Position numbers and translations under genes: made by a program. 18,017 bases of DNA from an uncultured Blautia sp. (lineage in GTDB: Bacteria; Bacillota; Clostridia; Lachnospirales; Lachnospiraceae), in contig UQAX01000050.1 of NCBI GenBank assembly GCA_900539145.1, positions 1 to 18,017 on the forward strand, given 5' to 3'. Below the pieces are notes generated by a model, which was not told the DNA's origin, ran no database searches, and saw nothing but the letters and a program-made list of their open reading frames with translations. This document shows positions 1 through 7,977 of the stretch, one piece after another. Every line of letters begins with the position of its first letter. The stretch's first letter is position 1.

Positions 1-52
1 GACGGGTTTCATGACCCCATCGGTGCCTTTCGCAGAAAGGTGGAAAATAATT

Positions 53-604
53 ATGCAGCTACGGAAAGGACACCCTACTCTTTTAGACGGGCGTGAAGAA
101 AAGGAAATAAAGGTTTACAATTTGCTGGAGCAGTTGGAAATCCCTTATGAACAGGCAGACCACGAAGCAGCCTCTACCATGGAAGCCTGCGAACGGGTGG
201 ATGAGCTTATGCAGGTCACTATGTGTAAAAATCTATTTCTATGTAATCGCCAGCAAACAGACTTTTACCTGCTTTTAATGCCCGGAAACAAAAAATTTAA
301 AACAAAAGACCTTTCCAAACAAATCGGCTCTGCAAGATTATCCTTTGCAGGACCGGAATTTATGGAAAAATTTCTGAACATTTCTCCCGGTTCTGTCAGT
401 GTATTGGGTTTAATGAATGATTTAGAAAACCGTGTACAATTATTGGTAGATGAAGAGGTTCTGGAAGATGAATTTATCGGCTGTCATCCCTGTGTCAATA
501 CTTCCAGCTTAAAGCTTTTGACAAAGGACTTAACAGAACGTTTTCTTCCTGCAGTACATCATGAAATGAAAATTGTGCATTTGCCAAACCCTGAAGAAGA
601 ATAA
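53..604 (+). CDS. proX: Prolyl-tRNA editing protein (YbaK/ProX family aminoacyl-tRNA deacylase)
   Basis: Predicted cytoplasmic deacylase that hydrolyses mischarged tRNA-Pro (typically Ala-tRNA-Pro), a free-standing version of the ProRS editing domain. The 183-residue protein is about the length of the whole domain. Visible family features are the STMEACERVD segment (41-50), the MCKNLFL strand with the conserved lysine (K59), PGSVSVLGL (112-120) and GCHPCVNTSS (143-152). I chose the ATG at 53 because AAAGGTGG lies 9 nt upstream. An in-frame ATG at 11 would add 14 residues unlike the family N-terminus, and its own ribosome binding site cannot be judged at the window edge. It is the only intact plus-strand gene here and converges on the dipeptidase gene. 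Family assignment is firm; the exact substrate is inferred from the family. Confidence 0.9.
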   Translation: MQLRKGHPTLLDGREEKEIKVYNLLEQLEIPYEQADHEAASTMEACERVDELMQVTMCKNLFLCNRQQTDFYLLLMPGNKKFKTKDLSKQIGSARLSFAGPEFMEKFLNISPGSVSVLGLMNDLENRVQLLVDEEVLEDEFIGCHPCVNTSSLKLLTKDLTERFLPAVHHEMKIVHLPNPEEE

Positions 605-623
605 AAATCTTCTTAAAATGTGG

Positions 624-677
624 CTGCTGCTTTAAGCTTACACGCCATCTGTATCTTAAAGCAACAGTCTTCTTTTT
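624..677 (+). terminator. Convergent intrinsic terminator between proX and the dipeptidase gene
   Basis: CTGCTGCTTTAAG (624-636) pairs with CTTAAAGCAACAG (655-667) over 13 positions with one C-A mismatch, and is followed by TCTTCTTTTT, as expected for a rho-independent terminator of proX. Read on the minus strand, the same hairpin is followed after five bases by TTTT, so it may also stop the kinase/Ig/dipeptidase operon. The T-run overlaps the dipeptidase stop codon, so the two transcripts end almost on top of each other. Confidence 0.75.
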
Positions 678-1671
678 ACAGATTTTCCTTTAGAAATCTC
701 TTTACATTTTTAAAAAATACTTTTTCAACCTGACTGTATGGCATACCTTCCCTTTCCATTGCTTCTGCCAAAAGCGGAAGACCTGCTGCATTTTTCATCT
801 CAGAAGGCGCTTCTTCAATCCCGTCAAAATCACTGCCAAGCCCGATACATTCTTCTCCGCCTACGCAAATAATATATTTTATCTGTCTGATGAGTTCCGA
901 CAAAAGCGCACCGTCTTCCTTTGGCTTCCAGTTCTCTCTTACAAAAGAAACACAGAAATTCAATCCCATGACACCGCCTTTTTCAGCTAAAATTCGTATC
1001 ATATCATCCGTTAAATTCCGAGCTGCATTAGGGGCAATTCTCCTTGCGTTAGAGTGAGATGCCAAGAAAGGACGCTTTGCGTATTTTGCCACGTCATAAA
1101 AGCCGCCGTCTGAAAGATGTGAAACATCGGGAATAATACCAAGCGCTTCCATTTCCTCCAACATTTCAAATCCTTTTTCTTTTAAACCTGCTGTTTCTCC
1201 TGCACTCCACACCTTTTGTTCCAGAGGATTATAAAAACGATTGGGATATCCTAAATCATTTTCATAATTCCATGTAAAAGTTGCCATACGCACCCCTTGC
1301 TCATAAAATTTACGCAACATTTCCGGTTCTCTCTGGTAAATAGCTCCTTCCTCCAAAGATAACAGTGCGGAAATCTTTCCGTTCTTCTCGTTTTCTTCTA
1401 TATCCTTATATGTAAAAACCTGTGCAATATCCTGACTGTTTTTCTTAATTTCCTCCTGAAACAGCGCTGCCATCTCCTGCGCAGTACAAAAGCTGTCTTT
1501 TTGCGCCTCCTTGTCTACAAAAAGCGCAAAAGTCTGAAGTCCATAATCTCCTTTTCTCATCTTTTCGATATCTAAATGGAGATTGTTTTTCCTAAGCTCT
1601 ACCGCTTCCTTGCTCTTCCTCTTTTCATAAATAGCGCTGATTGTATCACAGTGCATGTCAAAAACCTTCAT
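676..1671 (-). CDS. Membrane dipeptidase family (peptidase M19) zinc dipeptidase
   Basis: Predicted binuclear-zinc dipeptidase of the renal dipeptidase (M19) family, which cleaves dipeptides, often including ones with a D-residue at the C-terminal side. The 331-residue protein shows the expected metal ligands in order: H7 and D9 (MHCDT), the bridging glutamate E108 (SLEEGA), H185 (DVSH) and H206 (ASHSNAR), then D281 in GSDFDG. No signal peptide or membrane segment is visible, so it is probably cytoplasmic. The ATG at 1671 is preceded by AGGAGAGG at good spacing. It begins 27 nt after the stop of the large Ig-like protein gene and is probably the last gene of that operon. A role in recycling cell-wall or surface-derived dipeptides is inference only. 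Confidence 0.9.
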   Translation of the reverse strand: MKVFDMHCDTISAIYEKRKSKEAVELRKNNLHLDIEKMRKGDYGLQTFALFVDKEAQKDSFCTAQEMAALFQEEIKKNSQDIAQVFTYKDIEENEKNGKISALLSLEEGAIYQREPEMLRKFYEQGVRMATFTWNYENDLGYPNRFYNPLEQKVWSAGETAGLKEKGFEMLEEMEALGIIPDVSHLSDGGFYDVAKYAKRPFLASHSNARRIAPNAARNLTDDMIRILAEKGGVMGLNFCVSFVRENWKPKEDGALLSELIRQIKYIICVGGEECIGLGSDFDGIEEAPSEMKNAAGLPLLAEAMEREGMPYSQVEKVFFKNVKRFLKENL

Positions 1672-1698
1672 TGATTTTCCTCTCCTTCTGGCTGTGTT

Positions 1699-4600
1699 TT
1701 ACTTTAGTATAAAGCATCCTCTCTTCTTTTTCCAGACAAACAACCCCATTAAAAAGAGAATAACTATGATTATATTTACTCTGTTATTTTCCGGCTTTGC
1801 TTTTTGTAAAGAAGTGGGGATAACCAGCACACGAAGCTCCTCCTGTTGTATGTTTTGTGCCGCATCTATGGCAGATACTTTTATTTTCTGCCAATTTCCG
1901 TTTTTGGAAATCTGCTCTTTCACAATTCCGTTTTTTTCTTTTAGTTCTTCTTTTCCATAGTGCATCTTCCTGTCTCCGATTTGAATATCTAAACCTTCTA
2001 ATGCCAGATTATCTGTAACTTCAACAAGCATGTCTCTTGCAGCGCTTTGATATTTGCCTGCATCCGTTACCCCCGATATCAGAATTGTAGGGGATGTTCT
2101 GTCCACAGTAAAAGAGAGCGGCAATGGTTCTGCCTTTCTTTTCAGACTTGTATTATTCATGCTGTTGTCGGCATTATCCTTGGAATTTAAAATAACCGTA
2201 TAATTTCCTTCTTTTTTAAAATTTTCCGCTTTTATTTTATAATAATTTTTCTTCCACTTTCCTTCCTGCTCTAAAACTTCTGCTGTATAATCCTGTCCCT
2301 CTTTTAAGTCTTTCAATTCTCCGTCACAATTTACAGTAAGCGTTCTTTCTTTAATCGTATCTACATTATATTCATAAATCCCGATTTCTTTTCCTTCCCT
2401 CAAATATGTATGGCTTCCTTCCTTCACATTCAGCCATTTTCGTGTATCTAAATCTGCCTCGTACACAGAACCATACCGATTTACAGAAAATATCAGCTCT
2501 TTTTTTGCCCAATTTCCTGCTTTATCTACTGCTGCTACGGAAAGTGTATAGATATCATCTGTTTCTTCTGTTCTGGGTAAATCGGCAATCTGTATTTTTT
2601 GTCCCCTTTTTATATTCTTTACACTCTTTTTCAGCTTTAATTTTTTCTCATTGCTTCCTGTAATATTTATGGTAAAACCGCCTGTTTGATAATTCAAATC
2701 ACAAATTTCTATTATCGGCGCTACCTTATCCTTATTGGCTGATTTATCCTTTATATTGGAAATTTTAATTTCCGGAAGCTCTAAATCCACACAAAAACCT
2801 TCTCCTTGAAACTCCTTTGCTTGATTTCCCGCTTTATCTCCACAGGAAACCTTTAAACAATATTCACCGCTCTCTTCATAAAAAACCTTTGCTTTATGAA
2901 CGCCTTTACGAGAAGAAAACTGTGTAATCCGTGGCTTTTTTCCTGATATATTCTCAAGCTCTGTATCTATTTTAACCTGATTTTCATCAAAATTTCGCTC
3001 ACGAATAACAATTTCAGCTGTACGAGGATGATTAAAATACCTGATGTCAGAAGAACTTTCCTCTTCATAAAAAACCTCAATTACAGGAGCTGTCCTGTCT
3101 ATAATAAACTTCTCCTTCTCCTCATATTTTTCTTTATTTCCTGCCTTATCCTCACAGGAAAAATGCAGTCCATAACTACCGTCTTCCGAAAAAACAATCT
3201 GACAGGAATGTGTATTTCCCTTTGACTTCCACTTTCCCACTTGTGCTTTTCCTTGCATTTCCCATTTCACAGAAGAAGGCTCAAAATTTTCCTCTGTTAT
3301 CTCTATCTGTGCCGTACGCTGCGTATTATAATAGCTCTTTTCATTTGCTTTCCCTACGCTCCACTGCACGGAAATCTTAGGATTTGTTATATCTATGTTT
3401 AATTTTATCCTCTTACTTTTTCCTATGTTGCCTGCTCTGTCTTCTGCAAAGGCTTGTATTTCAAGTACTCCATCCCCATACGCTGCAACAGGCACAGTGG
3501 TTTCCTTCGAGACAGCTTCTATCCCTTCTTCTGTTTCCTGAAGCAAAGAAATTTTCTCATTCTGTTTTCCCTTGGAAATAATGTAATAAACCTCCTGCAA
3601 ACCGGAGTTTCCATATCTCTTGTTCGCATCTGTTCCTTGAATATGGAGCTTAATATCCTCACGAAAAAAGTAATCCTTCTCTTCCTTTCCATTGACAAGC
3701 TCCATAACAGGCATTGGACATTGCGTATCAATGCAAAATGAGATTTCTTCTCCCTGTACAATACAATCCTGTGTTGTTCGCTGAGATAAATCTTTAACAA
3801 AAGGACAAATCTTATATTCCCCCTCCTTCAATGTCATTTCCAGTATGTGCTCTTCCCCTTTTTCTATCCATTTTATCTCTTTCATAAGCTTATCTTCCAG
3901 CTCTGCCAAAGAACAGCTCTTTTTTTCTCCGTTTATCTCTGTTTCAAACCATAAATACTCTTTTTCTTTTGAAAAATTCTGCTCCCTGTACAAAATTTGA
4001 ACAGTCATCGGATTTTTAGAATAATATCCTGAAAAAGCATCCCCTTGACTAAAACACTGTACTTTTACTTCAGGCAAGACGGTATCCGTCTGCAATCTTA
4101 ACTCTTTTTCTGTTTTGTTGCCTGCATAATCAGTAACATTAACGACAACCTGAACATCCATACTGCTGTCTTCTTTTACTACTACCGTATATGGCAGTAG
4201 TATTTCTTTGTATTTTTCTCTTTCTTCCAAAGAGCTTTCTTGAAAAAGAGTTTCCCTGACAAGCTCCTCTCCGTCACCTCTTATCAAAATTTCTATTTGG
4301 GCTATGGCAGCTTTCTCATCTTGGACAACAAATTCTAAATCCACATCTTCCCCGTAAATGCCTGTCTTCGCTGCTTCCTGTGTCCCTGCAAATGCAATTT
4401 GTGATTGCGGTTCTTCCCAATCTGTCATAATTCCGTCAGAAACATAAATTTTCTCATGCCCCAGATAGTCCTCTGTTCTTATAAAAACAAGATAATTCTT
4501 TTCTTCCTCAGGAATTGGAATTTCTCCGTTTTGAGGCAGCAAATCCCATTTCTCTTTTTTCAACTCCTCATTAAGATACTCCTCAACCTCTTTTCCTGTA

Positions 4601-5967
4601 AATTCCCCTTCTTTTTTCATAATATGATACTGACTTTTCTTCACACCACAGCCATTTTTATCTTCTATATGAAAACATTCTTTTCCTGCATCTGCTTTTC
4701 CGTAAAATCTGCTAAACCTTATGATTTCCGGCAATGTTTCGCAGTCATTTATTCTGTCACTTACCGTATTTTCTGTCACCTCAGGAACATCTGTATCGAG
4801 AAAAACCGAAATCTCAAAGAGCTTTGACTTTACCTTATTCTTCTGATGAACAAGAAAAAGTGAAAGCTTTCTTTCCTCTCCCTCTTGGAAATCCTCCTTT
4901 GAAAAATCCAGTCCCTTTCCATTCTTACTGATAATTTCTCCTGACTCTGTGCATACATCTGTATAAAAGCTTGCCTTATTGTTCTGTTTCAGCAACACAT
5001 GAAAATCCTGCATTTTCCCGTCTGCCCAGAGCTTTCCGGTATTCTCATCCAAATACACCTGTTGCCTGTCTGTCTCAAACTCGATATACTCCGAATGTTC
5101 CTCTATTGCCTCCGACTCTATTTGTAAACTGCCGCAAGTAACCTCATCATAATTAAAATAATAATTTTCCCCTGACTTGCCGTCCTGTTTTACGGTTATT
5201 CTCTCCTTCCATTCTCCCAATGAATAATCCGGCAATTTATCTTTCTCTATGGGCTTTTCCACAGGTGTAGGATAAACGACAGCATCTCCCTTTAGCAGTC
5301 CTTCTGTTTCAGAATTTTTATAACCCTCTGTGTTTTCCTGTACCGGCGTATCTGACGCAAAATTTATTTCATTGTAATGCCCATATTCCCGCCATCCTCG
5401 CTCTACCCTTAAATTTATCTTACGCTTCTTTATAGTGAGCGCACATTCTAAACAAACCTGTTGCTTTTCTAAATCCACTTTATATTTAGAGGCGTCTTTT
5501 CCTCCCAGTTCAACCTTGGTAACAAGGACAGAAGTCTTTTTCCCTTCTGTTACATCTTTTATTTTTTCCTCCAGCACCCCTTCCAGATTTTTTACAAAAA
5601 CATCTTCTGATTTCTCTGCGCTTTCTATTTCTATATCCTCTAAATTTTCCAAAATATCTCCTGTTTCAGGATTTTGGAACACCGAAAAATCATCTCGGTC
5701 ATATATCTTTGTATATTTCAGACAGACTCCTTCCTTCATTTTAAGCGTAACTGTTTTCTCTTCCTGAACAGATGCTTCTGCTTTCTGCACGAAAACAAAG
5801 CTTCCTACAAACAAAAACACAGTTATAACCAATATTCCCTTTAATTTTTCGCTTCTTTTTCTGCCATAAGCTATCCATAATGTAACAAAAAGGCAAAAAA
5901 TACTAATCCCGCAAAAGACATTTTTAAGACACTGATAAAAATAAATCTGATTTTGTATCTCATTCAT
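1699..5967 (-). CDS. Giant membrane-anchored protein with repeated Ig-like modules, coupled to Ser/Thr kinase
   Basis: Predicted surface protein of 1,422 residues with no function I recognise. The N-terminus has two hydrophobic segments (about 16-34 and 44-60) separated by a basic loop RKRSEKLK, then AEA at 63-65, which could be a signal peptidase site. A final hydrophobic segment (1397-1412) is followed by KKKR, so the roughly 1,330 residues between lie outside. There is no LPXTG sorting motif. At least seven Ig-like modules end in a D-x-A-G-N type turn (near 613, 843, 940, 1044, 1148, 1264 and 1368; the last two are degenerate). New modules often open with [VI]D-x-T-x-P. Three share a Y-[YF]-x...A-x-I-x-I-x-E-x-NF block (648-665, 879-895, 977-993). 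The start is the ATG at 5967, behind a GGGGAG purine tract. A TTG 21 nt upstream is possible but less likely. It overlaps the kinase gene by 8 nt, implying translational coupling. Ligand binding or adhesion is inference. Confidence 0.85.
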   Translation of the reverse strand: MNEIQNQIYFYQCLKNVFCGISIFCLFVTLWIAYGRKRSEKLKGILVITVFLFVGSFVFVQKAEASVQEEKTVTLKMKEGVCLKYTKIYDRDDFSVFQNPETGDILENLEDIEIESAEKSEDVFVKNLEGVLEEKIKDVTEGKKTSVLVTKVELGGKDASKYKVDLEKQQVCLECALTIKKRKINLRVERGWREYGHYNEINFASDTPVQENTEGYKNSETEGLLKGDAVVYPTPVEKPIEKDKLPDYSLGEWKERITVKQDGKSGENYYFNYDEVTCGSLQIESEAIEEHSEYIEFETDRQQVYLDENTGKLWADGKMQDFHVLLKQNNKASFYTDVCTESGEIISKNGKGLDFSKEDFQEGEERKLSLFLVHQKNKVKSKLFEISVFLDTDVPEVTENTVSDRINDCETLPEIIRFSRFYGKADAGKECFHIEDKNGCGVKKSQYHIMKKEGEFTGKEVEEYLNEELKKEKWDLLPQNGEIPIPEEEKNYLVFIRTEDYLGHEKIYVSDGIMTDWEEPQSQIAFAGTQEAAKTGIYGEDVDLEFVVQDEKAAIAQIEILIRGDGEELVRETLFQESSLEEREKYKEILLPYTVVVKEDSSMDVQVVVNVTDYAGNKTEKELRLQTDTVLPEVKVQCFSQGDAFSGYYSKNPMTVQILYREQNFSKEKEYLWFETEINGEKKSCSLAELEDKLMKEIKWIEKGEEHILEMTLKEGEYKICPFVKDLSQRTTQDCIVQGEEISFCIDTQCPMPVMELVNGKEEKDYFFREDIKLHIQGTDANKRYGNSGLQEVYYIISKGKQNEKISLLQETEEGIEAVSKETTVPVAAYGDGVLEIQAFAEDRAGNIGKSKRIKLNIDITNPKISVQWSVGKANEKSYYNTQRTAQIEITEENFEPSSVKWEMQGKAQVGKWKSKGNTHSCQIVFSEDGSYGLHFSCEDKAGNKEKYEEKEKFIIDRTAPVIEVFYEEESSSDIRYFNHPRTAEIVIRERNFDENQVKIDTELENISGKKPRITQFSSRKGVHKAKVFYEESGEYCLKVSCGDKAGNQAKEFQGEGFCVDLELPEIKISNIKDKSANKDKVAPIIEICDLNYQTGGFTINITGSNEKKLKLKKSVKNIKRGQKIQIADLPRTEETDDIYTLSVAAVDKAGNWAKKELIFSVNRYGSVYEADLDTRKWLNVKEGSHTYLREGKEIGIYEYNVDTIKERTLTVNCDGELKDLKEGQDYTAEVLEQEGKWKKNYYKIKAENFKKEGNYTVILNSKDNADNSMNNTSLKRKAEPLPLSFTVDRTSPTILISGVTDAGKYQSAARDMLVEVTDNLALEGLDIQIGDRKMHYGKEELKEKNGIVKEQISKNGNWQKIKVSAIDAAQNIQQEELRVLVIPTSLQKAKPENNRVNIIIVILFLMGLFVWKKKRGCFILK

Positions 5968-7717
5968 TTTCCCCACTCCCCTCTTCAAAGGCAGCCTCTA
6001 TACTGTGATGTGCTGCGGATAAATTTTCACACAGATTTCTTTTCATTTCTTCCTCATAAACCGCATTTGCGCTTCCCTTTTCTATTTTCATTGCATCTAA
6101 CCCCTCTTCTATTTCTCTAAGCTGCTTTTCCATTTCTGCTTTCGTCACTCCTGCCCTTGCAAACTGAAAAGCAGAAGTAATCATTTGCGACAATATCTCT
6201 TTATAGGCAAACAGCAAATCTTTTGATTTATACCTGTTTTTCTTCTCATGTTTTACAATCTCTGTTAAATCCCCCCAGTAATCTTTATAAGAAATACGCA
6301 CATCTCCTCCTTGATGATACATGCCCAGCCGGTCATAGTATGATGCGATTTTCCAGAGCTTTTGTGCTCTTATAATTTCAGCCTCCTGTAAGCCTTGGGA
6401 TGGTTTCCCTTCTCCTGCAATTTTCAGCCATTTCTCTGCTGCCGCCTTATTTCCCGTACCGTTATAAGAGTAAAAATAAGCAAGTCCCAAGATGTATGCA
6501 AAGCTCTCATACTCTCTTTTACGTGATTTTAAATATTCTTCATTTCTCTTATTTCCTTCTTTGGTAATTCCCAGCATTTCACGGATAAATTTTTCCTCTT
6601 TTTCTGAAAAAAAACATACAGAATATCCCTGTAACTCCTCCTGTTCCTCATTGTCTTTCCAGAGAAAAGTCTCCAAAAGCGCTTTATATGCTCTGCTGTC
6701 CTTGGGATTTAAGGTAATTGCTGCCTGGTAACACGCCTGATACTGTTCTTTTCCCCTTTGACGCTGTGCTTCATACAGGCAATCCTCATACGCATTTTTT
6801 ACCAGCTCCTTTTCTTCTCGATAAAAAACAAGGCTTAAAAATCCGGAAACAATGGTTAATCCCAAAAAGCAAAACAGCATTAGCTTTTTTATCTTTTGAG
6901 ACTTTTGATATTCTATATCCAATTTATAATAATGAGAAAGCTCCTGTTGTAATTCCTCACAGGACTGATAGCGTTTGGAAGGATTTTTCCTTGTACACTT
7001 TAAGATAATCATTTCAAGACCGGATGACAGATTTGTATTCCAATATCGAATAGGATAGATTTCATAGGGCTTACAAATAGGGTTATGCCCTGTAAGAAGA
7101 TAATAAAGCGTAACGCCCAGACAGTAAATATCTGTCCGAATATCGGACTGTCCCTGCCCTTTATACTGCTCAGGCGCTGCGTAACCGCAAGTTCCCAGGC
7201 ACAGGGTATCCTCCGCCTGACTTGCTTTAAATTCTCTGGCAGTACCAAAATCAATAAGTACCACTTTTCCGTCCTTTTGCACCATCACATTGGCAGGCTT
7301 CATATCACGGTAAATAATAGGCGGATTTTGAGAATGGAGATAAGACAGCACATCACACAGCTGTTTTCCCCAATTTACAACGGTTTCCTCTTTCTGCGGT
7401 CCGTATTCCTGCACAATACTTTCCAGCTGCCGCCCTTCTATGTAGTCCATTACCAGCAGAAAGGTTTCCTCGTTTTCAATAATATCTACAATATCAGGAA
7501 GATTTGGGTGATGCAGCCTTTTTAATATATCTGCCTCTGTTAAGAGTCTCTGATGAACGGTTTCAAAATTTTCCACGCCCTCCTTTTTTACTTCTTTAAT
7601 TGCCCAGTGTTTATTTACCTTCTCATTTACTGCCAGATAAACAACACTCATGCCGCCTTCGCCTAATTTTCTCAGGATTTTATATCTGCCGTCAATCAGC
7701 TCACCTGTTTTTCGCAT
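5960..7717 (-). CDS. Transmembrane serine/threonine protein kinase (Hanks-type) with TPR-like extracytoplasmic tail
   Basis: Predicted membrane-bound Ser/Thr kinase of 585 residues. The N-terminal kinase domain (about 9-265) has the glycine loop GEGGMSVVYLA (19-29), the ATP lysine K41 in AIKEVKK, a likely helix-C glutamate E61, the catalytic loop IIYRDMKPANV (D138, N143), DFG at 156-158 and APE at 181-183. The catalytic loop has YRD where HRD is usual. One membrane segment follows (about 279-299). The 285-residue tail outside carries helical, TPR-like sequence (for example YQAAITLNPKDSRAYKALL) instead of PASTA domains, so it is not a PrkC/PknB-type muropeptide sensor. The ATG at 7717 has GGAAGGTGAT upstream. 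Its stop overlaps the start of the giant Ig-like protein, its likely partner. No phosphatase or FHA gene is nearby. Kinase activity looks intact from motifs; substrate and signal are unknown. Confidence 0.93.
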   Translation of the reverse strand: MRKTGELIDGRYKILRKLGEGGMSVVYLAVNEKVNKHWAIKEVKKEGVENFETVHQRLLTEADILKRLHHPNLPDIVDIIENEETFLLVMDYIEGRQLESIVQEYGPQKEETVVNWGKQLCDVLSYLHSQNPPIIYRDMKPANVMVQKDGKVVLIDFGTAREFKASQAEDTLCLGTCGYAAPEQYKGQGQSDIRTDIYCLGVTLYYLLTGHNPICKPYEIYPIRYWNTNLSSGLEMIILKCTRKNPSKRYQSCEELQQELSHYYKLDIEYQKSQKIKKLMLFCFLGLTIVSGFLSLVFYREEKELVKNAYEDCLYEAQRQRGKEQYQACYQAAITLNPKDSRAYKALLETFLWKDNEEQEELQGYSVCFFSEKEEKFIREMLGITKEGNKRNEEYLKSRKREYESFAYILGLAYFYSYNGTGNKAAAEKWLKIAGEGKPSQGLQEAEIIRAQKLWKIASYYDRLGMYHQGGDVRISYKDYWGDLTEIVKHEKKNRYKSKDLLFAYKEILSQMITSAFQFARAGVTKAEMEKQLREIEEGLDAMKIEKGSANAVYEEEMKRNLCENLSAAHHSIEAAFEEGSGENE

Positions 7718-7809
7718 AGTATCACCTTCCTTTTATCAATAAAGCATCGGCCAGTCCAAAAAATATTGGGGCATAAAGGCATTTTTTTAAATAATCACAT
7801 GGAATATTC

Positions 7810-7825
7810 TTGACAGAGCTGTCAA
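7810..7825. promoter_or_regulatory. Operator-like inverted repeat upstream of the kinase gene
   Basis: TTGACAG-AG-CTGTCAA has seven-base arms around a 2-nt centre, about 95 nt upstream of the kinase ATG and in the only sizeable gap between glgB and the kinase operon. Each strand presents TTGACA, which resembles a -35 box. On the minus strand, however, no good -10 box sits 16-18 nt away, so a protein-binding site is at least as likely as a promoter element. Confidence 0.4.
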
Positions 7826-7913
7826 AAAGAGTTCTTAGAATTGTTTTTGTGAATATGAGAATATCATAATTTCTTTGCATTTGCAATTAGCAATATTGCC
7901 AAAAATATTGATA

Positions 7914-7952
7914 TCCGGTGAAGCTGTCTCATTAAGAGATAACCCCACCGGA
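7914..7952 (-). terminator. Hairpin downstream of glgB, possible terminator
   Basis: On the minus strand TCCGGTG (7952-7946) pairs with CACCGGA (7920-7914). A nested TCTC/GAGA pair lies inside the loop. TTTTT comes about 8 nt after the stem, further than usual for an intrinsic terminator, so termination of glgB is probable but not certain. A second AT-rich inverted repeat, CAATATT/AATATTG (7891-7910), follows directly. The rest of the gap up to the kinase gene (7718-7913) holds only the TTGACAG inverted repeat and no visible gene. Confidence 0.45.
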
Positions 7953-7977
7953 CAAATCTGCCAAAGAACTTTATGGT

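Noticed and set aside
4405..4827. Open frame of 140 codons on the plus strand within the giant Ig-like gene
   Set aside because: Composition is dominated by Phe, Ile, Leu and Ser, typical of the reverse strand of a Lys/Glu-rich gene. No plausible domain or ribosome binding site was seen.
7797..7825. TTGACA as the -35 box of a kinase promoter
   Set aside because: At 16-18 nt spacing the sequence is CCATGT-like with no -10 match. The TTGACA is half of an inverted repeat, so it is listed as operator-like only.
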